DNA from: CAZGYE01 sp964530165
Lineage (GTDB): Bacteria > Planctomycetota > Planctomycetia > Planctomycetales > Planctomycetaceae
NCBI GenBank assembly: GCA_964530165.1
Contig: CAZGYE010000312.1
Coordinates: 1 to 6,785 of the forward strand
Direction: 5' to 3'
Length of the DNA stretch: 6,785 bases
Each line of letters starts with the position of its first letter. The first letter of the stretch is position 1. This document shows, piece by piece, positions 1-5,447 of this stretch. Below the pieces are notes generated by a model. It saw nothing but the letters and a program-made list of their open reading frames with translations, was not told the DNA's origin and searched no databases. A program made the translations under genes and the position numbers.

Positions 1-762
1 GGTCGCGGCGGCAAACCACTCGGTGATCGTGGAAATCGCTGAATGACGGATCGATTCCCGATGGGCCGAGGTCCCGCCGTCATCGGGGAACGTGCGTAGG
101 TTTCGATAAATCACCTCTGCCAACTTCTGGCCTTCGTGACAGAGCATAAGCGTGCAGATCAGCTCGCCGTTGATTTTCTCTTGGACAAACGGCACGTCAT
201 TGAGCGTCGGCAACGACCCGTCCACCAATCTGCGGTAATTGATCCGCAGCTCGTGCAAGTTGTCGCAGACGATTTTCCCCACGGAGTTGTTCCCCATCGG
301 CAGCTTGATCACCACCGGGAATCGCAACACGTCGGGAACCTTTTCCAAATCGTCGATGTTGCGCGGGAGCGCAATGGGAGGAGATGGGATTCCCAATTGT
401 TCGCACAGTCGGTGCAATCTCGGCTTTTGGTGGACTTCCAGTATGGTTTCGAACGAGGGAAGAAAGCAGTTGGTCAGCGGCTGAAATTTGTGCTGGTGTT
501 CGGCCAGCAGCAGACTTTCTTCGAACGTGGGAAGCAAGAGATCGTACGGCCGCGAGCCCAGTTCGTCCATCAACGAGCGAAAATACCCCCCCGGATCGGT
601 CCCCAGCCGGGGAAGCAGGACCCGCCTGTCCGCAAAACGCGACGCCTTGCCGCCGGAGAGGCGAAGACTATCGGCGGCCGTCACGCGGATGCCTTCTTTG
701 CCGAACCCTTGAATCAGACGGGCGCCGAAGAACGTACTCGAACCGGTGACAAGTACTCGCAT
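1..762 (-). CDS. ATP-grasp superfamily ligase, N-terminal 254 residues (C-terminus beyond left edge)
   Basis: The reverse strand is open from 762 to the window edge with no stop, giving 254 residues of a longer protein. It begins MRVLVTGSSTFFGARLI, like the nucleotide-fold domain that precedes many ATP-grasp modules. An ATP-grasp pattern follows: VVIKLP with a likely ATP-binding Lys153, a Gly/Asn-rich loop at about 157-163 (GNNSVGK), the hinge strand FVQEKINGE at 192-200, and a GGTS turn at 229-232 resembling the GGxS seen in ATP-grasp carboligases (COG3919-like, carbamoyl-phosphate-synthase-like). Such enzymes activate a carboxylate as an acyl phosphate and join it to an amine or thiol; the substrate here is unknown. 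No signal peptide is evident, so it is probably cytoplasmic. The start at 762 has a weak GGGA 6 nt upstream. An in-frame ATG at 768 (adding Met-Ser) is an alternative. It is divergent from the serine hydrolase. The family call is fairly secure; the reaction is not. Confidence 0.82.
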   Translation of the reverse strand, partial: MRVLVTGSSTFFGARLIQGFGKEGIRVTAADSLRLSGGKASRFADRRVLLPRLGTDPGGYFRSLMDELGSRPYDLLLPTFEESLLLAEHQHKFQPLTNCFLPSFETILEVHQKPRLHRLCEQLGIPSPPIALPRNIDDLEKVPDVLRFPVVIKLPMGNNSVGKIVCDNLHELRINYRRLVDGSLPTLNDVPFVQEKINGELICTLMLCHEGQKLAEVIYRNLRTFPDDGGTSAHRESIRHSAISTITEWFAAAT

Positions 763-800
763 TGACATTCCCGCGTCACAAGGAGAAAACATCTTGAATC

Positions 801-809
801 TGGTATAGT
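801..809 (+). promoter_or_regulatory. Candidate extended -10 promoter for the hydrolase/FemAB-like unit
   Basis: TGGTATAGT has the TGn extension plus TATAGT, matching the sigma-70 -10 consensus at 5 of 6 positions. No good -35 hexamer lies 16-18 bp upstream, which an extended -10 can tolerate. Transcription would start near 816 and leave a leader of about 170 nt before the hydrolase ATG. Seen by eye only; planctomycete promoter rules are poorly known. Confidence 0.3.
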
Positions 810-811
810 GA

Positions 812-825
812 CGAGACCAGTCTCG
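812..825. promoter_or_regulatory. 14-bp inverted repeat, candidate operator
   Basis: CGAGAC-CA-GTCTCG has perfect 6-bp arms around a 2-bp centre. It begins 2 bp after the TATAGT element, so it would cover the predicted transcription start, a classic repressor position. It lies in the divergent gap and could control both directions. A repeat of this size is expected by chance about once or twice in a window this long, so its position is the main argument. Confidence 0.3.
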
Positions 826-984
826 AATTTGCTTCTGTACCTACACGCTCAATCGACACGTGAAATCGGAGACCGAGGCAAAAGCAAAACGAAAATGAGC
901 TTGTCGCCAAAGTCTGTATGCCTGCGGAAGAACGACCGGCACAATCGACATGATTCCTCATTGCCCGCGGAGGACTAGAGTGAG

Positions 985-2256
985 ATGAAAACATTCCAAC
1001 AAGTGCTCCTTTGTATTTGGTTTTGCCTGTGGTTGGGTCCCGCCGGGTTGGGGCAGGAGCTGCCGACCGCGGCGCCCGAGCAGGTGGGGATCTCGTCGAA
1101 GGAGTTGAGCCGCGTCAAGCCGGCGATGCAGCGATTCGTCGACGACCGCAAAGTCGCCGGGGCGATTACGATGGTTTCCCGCCGCGGCAAAATCGTCTAC
1201 TTCGAAGCCGTCGGCATGCGCGACGTCGAAGCCGAGAAGCCCATGCAGCGGGACACGATTTGCCGGTTCTTTTCCATGACAAAGCCGGTGACCAGCGTCG
1301 CCGTCATGATGCTGGTCGAAGAGGAAAAACTTCGACTCGACCAGGCGGTCTCAAGTTACCTTCCGGAATTAAAGGGGCTGAAAGTCTTCGTGAAGTCCAC
1401 CGACGACGGGATCGAGCTGGAAGACGCGAAACGCGAAATGACGGTCCGCGACCTGCTGAGGCACACGTCGGGGTTCACCTACGGTTTCTTGAGCAATACG
1501 CCGGTGGACAAACAGTACCGGAAAATCAACGTGCTCGATCGCCGGCTCAGCTTGCAAGAGATGATCAAAAAGCTCGGCGAGACGCCGTTGCTGTATCAAC
1601 CCGGCACAAAATGGAATTACAGCGTCTCAGTGGACGTTCTGGGCCATTTGGTCGAGGTCGTCTCCGGAAAGCGTTTGGACGAGTTCTTCCGTCAACGCAT
1701 CTTCGGCCCGCTCGACATGCACGATACTGGCTTTTACGTTCCGGAAAAGAAGCTTCCTCGCTTTGCCAAGACGTACCGGCCGAACCTCACCGGCGGCCTG
1801 AGCGTGCTCGACAATCCGACCACGAACCGATTCACGTCACCACCGACTTTTCTTTCCGGCGGAGGGGGGCTTGTCTCCACGGCCCGCGATTACATGCGGT
1901 TCTGCCAAATGCTGCTCAACAAGGGCCAGCTCGGAGGGACTCGACTATTGCGTTCCGCGACCGTCGAGATGATGACATCCAACCAACTGCCCAAGAATCT
2001 CTTGCCGATCACATTCGGACCGGTCAAACGGGACGGTCTCGGCTTCGGCTTGGGGTTCTCCGTGCGCGTTGCGGAAGCTCAATCGGCGGCCGGCGGCCGA
2101 GTCGGGGAATACGGCTGGGGCGGCGCGGCGTGCACGCACTTCTGGATCTCACCTCGGGACAAGCTGATCGTGATCGTTCTCGCGCAGCACATGCCGTTCT
2201 CATTGCAACTCGAGAATGCTGTGAAGCCAATTGTTTACGACGCCTTGATCGAGTAG
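985..2256 (+). CDS. Secreted serine hydrolase, beta-lactamase/PBP family (class C-like, EstB type)
   Basis: This 423-residue protein belongs to the beta-lactamase (PF00144) superfamily, which includes class C beta-lactamases, D-aminopeptidases and carboxylesterases. Residues 1-23 form a signal peptide: MKTF, a hydrophobic core, and likely cleavage after AGLG. The catalytic SxxK motif is SMTK at 97-100 (Ser97 nucleophile, Lys100 base). Family landmarks follow: LLRHTSGF (157-164), the Tyr motif YSV at 212-214 in the common YSVxxDVLG setting, and GWGGAACT (377-384) in place of the KTG box, followed by FWISPRDKL. This is the esterase/peptidase-like branch rather than a proven beta-lactamase. It probably acts outside the cytoplasm on an ester, amide or D-Ala-type substrate. 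GGAGGA at 969-974, 10 nt before the ATG, supports the start. The FemAB-like gene begins 17 nt after its stop, indicating one transcript. Length and motifs are complete; the substrate cannot be read from sequence. Confidence 0.93.
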   Translation: MKTFQQVLLCIWFCLWLGPAGLGQELPTAAPEQVGISSKELSRVKPAMQRFVDDRKVAGAITMVSRRGKIVYFEAVGMRDVEAEKPMQRDTICRFFSMTKPVTSVAVMMLVEEEKLRLDQAVSSYLPELKGLKVFVKSTDDGIELEDAKREMTVRDLLRHTSGFTYGFLSNTPVDKQYRKINVLDRRLSLQEMIKKLGETPLLYQPGTKWNYSVSVDVLGHLVEVVSGKRLDEFFRQRIFGPLDMHDTGFYVPEKKLPRFAKTYRPNLTGGLSVLDNPTTNRFTSPPTFLSGGGGLVSTARDYMRFCQMLLNKGQLGGTRLLRSATVEMMTSNQLPKNLLPITFGPVKRDGLGFGLGFSVRVAEAQSAAGGRVGEYGWGGAACTHFWISPRDKLIVIVLAQHMPFSLQLENAVKPIVYDALIE

Positions 2257-2273
2257 ACACCAGACGAGACGCC

Positions 2274-3605
2274 ATGCCGAAGTTGCAGACGCGGATTGAG
2301 CCGACGTTGGCGTCGCTGTCCGACGCGGACCTGCGGTCAATCACCGCCGGCGGGCATCCGTTCGGCAGTGTCGAGTGGTTTCGGCTGCTTGAACGACTCG
2401 ATCTCTCGGCGTTGACGGGTGGAAACGTGACGCTGCAATTTGCGATCGTCACTGCCGGTGGGACGGCCCTGGGCCTCTGCCCTCTGCTGCGGGCCCGAGG
2501 TCCGGGTCTCTTCGCTCTGTACAGCATTCGACGCTACTACTTCGAGTACTTATTTGAACAGGCCGCCCACTCCAACCTGCAAGCGAGCGGGCTGATCGCC
2601 CGGATCGCGCCGATTGTCGGCCGCCTCGGCAGGCTGTTGGAATCGATCGGTTGCTCGCTGGACGACTCTCTCATCGTTTGCAACCCGCTCTCCTACCGGG
2701 GAGGCATCTCGATGACGCCTTCGACACCGGTGGCGTCGGAAGAGGTATCTTGCGAACTGGTCTCGGCCCTCAAACAATACGCGGCCGAAATCCAACGGCC
2801 GCTTTGCTTCCTCTGCTTCGAGGGCGACGACGACCCCGCGGTCGAGACGCTGCGAAAGGCCGGTTGCCAGGAAGTGTTTCTGTTCTATGACAACAAGATC
2901 GACCTTTCGTGCTTCCACGAGTTCGACGACTATGTGCAGTCGTTCCCGTCGAGGTATCGCAAAAGAACCCGAAAAGAGATCCGGCAGACCAGCGACGCGG
3001 GCATCCGCTTTCGGCTTGTTGACGATTTTACCGACCACGCCAACGATTTCAGCCGTCTGTACCGGGAGACGTATTCCAAGCACAGCGCCAGCATTCTCGA
3101 GCAGCCGCCGGAGTTCTGGACGACGCTACAGCAAACGCTGGGAGGCGGCGTCGAGGCGCTGTTGGCTGAGCACGACGATCGGCTCGTCGGTTTCTCCGTC
3201 TTGCTGAAGAGCGACCGCCGCCGCGAAATGTGGGTCTACCGCGGCGGACGACACGACTCGGACTCCCTGAAACAGGTGCCGTACTACTTCAGCATGGGCT
3301 TTTACGAACCGGTGCGGCGGGCCATTCAGCTCGGCTATCAGAAAATTTGGCTGGGGCCGGCCGGCTACGAAACCAAGATCCGCCGCGGCGCCCGACAGAC
3401 GCCGTTGTTCAGCTATTTCTGGTTTCCCCGCCGGCGGGACCGGTGGTTGTTGCGTCGCGTGCTGAGACGATTCGGCCGAGTGGTGCGCAGGCAGCTTGCC
3501 GGGACACTCGACGTACCGTTTCGAATGAATCTTCCACCGACCCGCGACAGTCAGCAAGACAAGCTGCTCGGTGATTCGCTCAGCATCAATACTCCCGATT
3601 TGTGA
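2274..3605 (+). CDS. FemAB-like / GNAT-fold acyltransferase family protein
   Basis: I chose the ATG at 2274, giving 443 residues (MPKLQTRIEP...). The same frame stays open back to 1011, but that part is an out-of-frame shadow of the hydrolase gene. The layout suggests two GNAT-like halves, as in FemAB proteins. The N-half is about 25-200, with GHPFGSVEWFRLLE near 27-40. The C-half is about 205-385, with a basic stretch SRYRKRTRKEIRQ (226-238), DDRLVGFSVLL (301-311), WVYRGG (320-325), and a final block VRRAIQLGYQKIWLGPAGYE (347-366) then TKIRRGARQTP. This matches the BioF2-like/Acetyltransf_6 and peptidoglycan biosynthesis/recognition (PF04339-like) families, which transfer aminoacyl or acyl groups to amines. 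No signal peptide is seen. The C-terminus is strongly basic (RRRDRWLLRRVLRRFGRVVRRQ, about 386-407), perhaps a membrane-surface or nucleic-acid contact. No clear ribosome binding site precedes it, so translation is probably coupled to the hydrolase. The exact subfamily and substrate are uncertain. Confidence 0.82.
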   Translation: MPKLQTRIEPTLASLSDADLRSITAGGHPFGSVEWFRLLERLDLSALTGGNVTLQFAIVTAGGTALGLCPLLRARGPGLFALYSIRRYYFEYLFEQAAHSNLQASGLIARIAPIVGRLGRLLESIGCSLDDSLIVCNPLSYRGGISMTPSTPVASEEVSCELVSALKQYAAEIQRPLCFLCFEGDDDPAVETLRKAGCQEVFLFYDNKIDLSCFHEFDDYVQSFPSRYRKRTRKEIRQTSDAGIRFRLVDDFTDHANDFSRLYRETYSKHSASILEQPPEFWTTLQQTLGGGVEALLAEHDDRLVGFSVLLKSDRRREMWVYRGGRHDSDSLKQVPYYFSMGFYEPVRRAIQLGYQKIWLGPAGYETKIRRGARQTPLFSYFWFPRRRDRWLLRRVLRRFGRVVRRQLAGTLDVPFRMNLPPTRDSQQDKLLGDSLSINTPDL

Positions 3606-4953
3606 TGATTCCCGGCTGCGGGACAGGGTATCTCCCGGTTGTGTCGGCCTGCAGCGGCGCAGCGGAGTCTTCGGTCAGCTTGTCGACGTCGGGTGCAAAC
3701 TCGTGATCACAGGACGCCATCTGATCGTAAGTGATCACCCTGCCAGTGTGTGCGGCCATGCGTCCCATCGACGTGACCAGGCTGGCCTCGGCGCCGCGAT
3801 GAGCCTCGTTATAAGGCGCGTCCTGCCGGATCGCTTCCAGCAGATGGTCCCACTCGAGTTGGTAGGGATTTGGCTCGGGCGGGGCGCGCCAGATGAGGTT
3901 CTCAGCGACGGGATCCTGACCCTTGTACGTGCGACACGTGCCTCGCCCGATACTGGTGCCGGCGGTGGTCCCGATCCCTTTCGTTCCGTGGGCATAGCCG
4001 CCGAAATGGGGCGCACATCCTGCAATGCACTGGCCGAACATGAACAGCTTGGTTCCGTCGGCGAAGGTGTACTCCACCGAATAATTGTCAAAGTTCTGAT
4101 CGACGCTATCGCCCCGGTAGTGCCGACCGCCAAGGGCATGGGCCTTGACCGGCCACTCCCCCTTCAGCCAGCAAAGTTCATCGATACTGTGGATATTGAA
4201 ATCGCTGAAGCACCCCCCACTGGCCCAGAGGAAGCTGTGGAACCTCTTGATCTGATAAAGCACTTCGCTGATCCCGTCCGGTTTTGGCTTGGAGGCGAAG
4301 GAACCGATCGGCCCGTGCAACCGGTATGTCCGCATCGTGATCAGATCGCCGATTTCGCCTTGCCTGACCCTCTCGACCAGCTCGCGACGCGCGGCGCAGT
4401 GTCGCCACATCAGCCCCACGCCCACCTTCAAGTTCTTCTGTGAAGCCTGATCGGCGAGTTTCAACATCTTCTTCGTGGTCGGACCGTCAACGGTCACAGG
4501 CTTCTCCATGAAAACGTTGATCCCCTTCGCAATGGCGTGCCCAAAATGCACCCAGCGGAACGCCGGCGGAGTCGTCAGAAGCACCACATCGCCGGGCCGC
4601 AGACAGCCAATCGCCTTCCTGTACGCGTCGAAGCCGATGAACCTGCGGTCCTGAGGGACGTCCAGCCGATCGCCAAAACGCTTTTCGAGCTGCTTGTGGC
4701 TGCTCGAAAGCCGCCCTTCGAACACGTCGGCCATCGCCACCAGCCGAGTGGGACCGTTCTTGGCCGACAGGGCGTTCGCCACCGCACCCGTGCCACGTCC
4801 ACCGCAGCCAACCAAGGCCAGGCGGATCGTGTTGTCCTCGCCCGCGTGGACGTGTGGGATCGTCAATCCCACCAACGCCGACGCCCCAGCGATCCGGCCA
4901 GTCTGTTTGAAGAACTCGCGACGCGACGAACCGCCTTTGGGGGTCTCGCTCAT
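3586..4953 (-). CDS. Tat-exported Gfo/Idh/MocA family oxidoreductase
   Basis: This 455-residue NAD(P)-dependent oxidoreductase is of the glucose-fructose oxidoreductase/inositol dehydrogenase type. Residues 8-37 form a twin-arginine signal: GSSRREFFKQTGR, then a hydrophobic stretch and likely cleavage near HVHAGE. The Rossmann fold starts with IRLALVGCGGRGTG (43-56), followed by an acidic strand end, MADV (74-77). The family's EKP signature is at 150-152. The GGxxxDxxxHxxD motif is at 246-258 (Asp251, His255, Asp258), in the usual place for substrate and catalytic residues. Such proteins oxidise or epimerise sugars and cyclitols, and exported members usually keep the cofactor tightly bound. 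Planctomycetes encode many Tat-borne paralogues. An upstream ATG at 5163 would add 70 residues, but the start at 4953 puts the Tat signal at the N-terminus and has AGGAG 7 nt before it. Its 3' end overlaps the convergent FemAB-like gene by 20 bp. The substrate is unknown. Confidence 0.94.
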   Translation of the reverse strand: MSETPKGGSSRREFFKQTGRIAGASALVGLTIPHVHAGEDNTIRLALVGCGGRGTGAVANALSAKNGPTRLVAMADVFEGRLSSSHKQLEKRFGDRLDVPQDRRFIGFDAYRKAIGCLRPGDVVLLTTPPAFRWVHFGHAIAKGINVFMEKPVTVDGPTTKKMLKLADQASQKNLKVGVGLMWRHCAARRELVERVRQGEIGDLITMRTYRLHGPIGSFASKPKPDGISEVLYQIKRFHSFLWASGGCFSDFNIHSIDELCWLKGEWPVKAHALGGRHYRGDSVDQNFDNYSVEYTFADGTKLFMFGQCIAGCAPHFGGYAHGTKGIGTTAGTSIGRGTCRTYKGQDPVAENLIWRAPPEPNPYQLEWDHLLEAIRQDAPYNEAHRGAEASLVTSMGRMAAHTGRVITYDQMASCDHEFAPDVDKLTEDSAAPLQADTTGRYPVPQPGIITNREY

Positions 4954-4960
4954 GGAAGGT

Positions 4961-4968
4961 CTCCTCTC
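4961..4968 (-). promoter_or_regulatory. Ribosome binding site fixing the oxidoreductase start
   Basis: Read on the minus strand this is GAGAGGAG, ending 7 nt before the ATG at 4953. It is the strongest Shine-Dalgarno match in this upstream region and decides for the 455-residue form over the longer open frame. Confidence 0.75.
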
Positions 4969-5198
4969 AACCGGGAATTCCCATTCACTCTCAGCCTGGT
5001 CCTCTCCGGGCTGAACACGCACTGTAACATACCGCAAACCGAATAGGCAAATAGAAGCGGTGGCATCTTGAGAAAGTTGGCCCGCAGCGTGACCTGGGGG
5101 GTTGCAAGAGGGCGACCTGCCGGGTATGCTGAATATTGATAACCCGCCTTCAATCCAGCCCACAACACAGGCCTCGGTTGAAACTTAGCCGTCGGAGT

Positions 5199-5215
5199 CG
5201 CATCGCCTTGATGCG
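5199..5215. repeat. Small inverted repeat (6-bp arms, 5-nt loop)
   Basis: CGCATC-GCCTT-GATGCG is a perfect short hairpin. It has no following T tract, so it is not a typical terminator. A second hairpin of identical geometry lies 48 bp downstream. It may be chance or a protein-binding site. Confidence 0.3.
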
Positions 5216-5263
5216 CCTGCTAACTGAAAGACATCGAACGCGACTGCCGGAACCTCAATACGG

Positions 5264-5280
5264 CGCGGATTGATTCCGCG
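5264..5280. repeat. Second small inverted repeat (6-bp arms, 5-nt loop)
   Basis: CGCGGA-TTGAT-TCCGCG has the same arm and loop lengths as the hairpin at 5199-5215 but a different sequence. It lies about 50 bp upstream of the candidate -35 element of the coiled-coil gene. The role is unknown. Confidence 0.3.
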
Positions 5281-5311
5281 TGCTCGCATAAACTGACCCA
5301 CCCGGCAAGGT

Positions 5312-5337
5312 CTTGACGAAAGGCCCTGCCTTGACGA
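5312..5337 (+). repeat. 8-bp direct repeat CTTGACGA, 18-bp period
   Basis: CTTGACGA occurs at 5312-5319 and again at 5330-5337. The second copy contains the proposed -35 hexamer. Direct repeats spaced by about two helical turns can be activator or response-regulator sites, but with only two short copies this is weak. Confidence 0.3.
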
Positions 5338-5360
5338 TTCGGTTTGGATATTGAGATACT
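5331..5360 (+). promoter_or_regulatory. Candidate sigma-70-like promoter of the coiled-coil gene
   Basis: TTGACG (5331-5336, 5 of 6 matches to the -35 consensus) is followed after 18 bp by GATACT (5355-5360, 4 of 6 matches to the -10). Transcription would begin near 5367, about 20 nt before the candidate leader ORF and just ahead of its ribosome binding site. This geometry fits, but the -10 is only fair. Confidence 0.35.
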
Positions 5361-5387
5361 GCGATCCGCAGAAAACGGAGACGTTCA

Positions 5388-5447
5388 ATGGCTCCATGGG
5401 TAGTGAAAAGTCCCTTCACAGTTCATCTTCAAGGCGATTTGCGATGA
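5388..5447 (+). CDS. Candidate 19-residue leader peptide, coupled to the coiled-coil gene
   Basis: The ORF encodes MAPWVVKSPFTVHLQGDLR and stops at TGA. CGGAG at 5376-5380 lies 7 nt before its ATG, a better ribosome binding site than that of the large downstream gene. Its stop overlaps the downstream start as ATGA (5444-5447), the common arrangement for translational coupling. The peptide has no run of one amino acid that would suggest amino-acid attenuation, and no known family is recognised. It could be a real uORF that feeds ribosomes to the coiled-coil gene, or a chance frame. A 16-residue extension of the downstream frame (ATG at 5396) overlaps it and is the competing explanation. Confidence 0.35.
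   Translation: MAPWVVKSPFTVHLQGDLR

Larger units (their letters stand above)
4954..5387. other. Divergent intergenic region without a supported gene
   Basis: About 430 bp lie between the oxidoreductase start and the candidate leader ORF. Short open frames exist on both strands (for example 5185-5397 and 4950-5168, both minus), but none shows a ribosome binding site with a recognisable product. The region must hold promoters for both flanking genes. I found no convincing -35/-10 pair for the leftward gene. For the rightward gene there is a candidate promoter at 5331-5360, preceded by two hairpins and a direct repeat, listed separately. No tRNA-like fold, riboswitch signature or terminator with a T tract was recognised. 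Confidence 0.6.

Noticed and set aside
136..765. Rightward 209-residue open frame
   Set aside because: It is antisense to the ATP-grasp gene, whose motifs are clear on the minus strand; no ribosome binding site or recognisable product.
776..994. Leftward 72-residue open frame in the divergent gap
   Set aside because: Its start overlaps the hydrolase start antisense, it has no ribosome binding site, and its sequence is low complexity (SFSFCFCLGLRF).
1011..2273. Open frame continuous with the FemAB-like gene that would add 421 residues upstream
   Set aside because: It lies entirely within the serine hydrolase gene in another frame, has Arg-rich shadow composition, and contains no family motif. 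The hydrolase frame is unmistakable.
3611..3622. CCCG-GCTG-CGGG hairpin near the convergent gene ends, considered as a terminator
   Set aside because: It has only a 4-bp stem, no T tract on either strand, and lies inside the oxidoreductase coding sequence.
4973..4982. 10-bp palindrome GGGAATTCCC upstream of the oxidoreductase
   Set aside because: A perfect 10-bp palindrome is expected several times by chance in a window this size, and nothing else around it suggests an operator.
4954..5163. 70-residue N-terminal extension of the oxidoreductase from an ATG at 5163
   Set aside because: It would bury the twin-arginine signal inside the protein, and a strong ribosome binding site sits immediately before the start at 4953.
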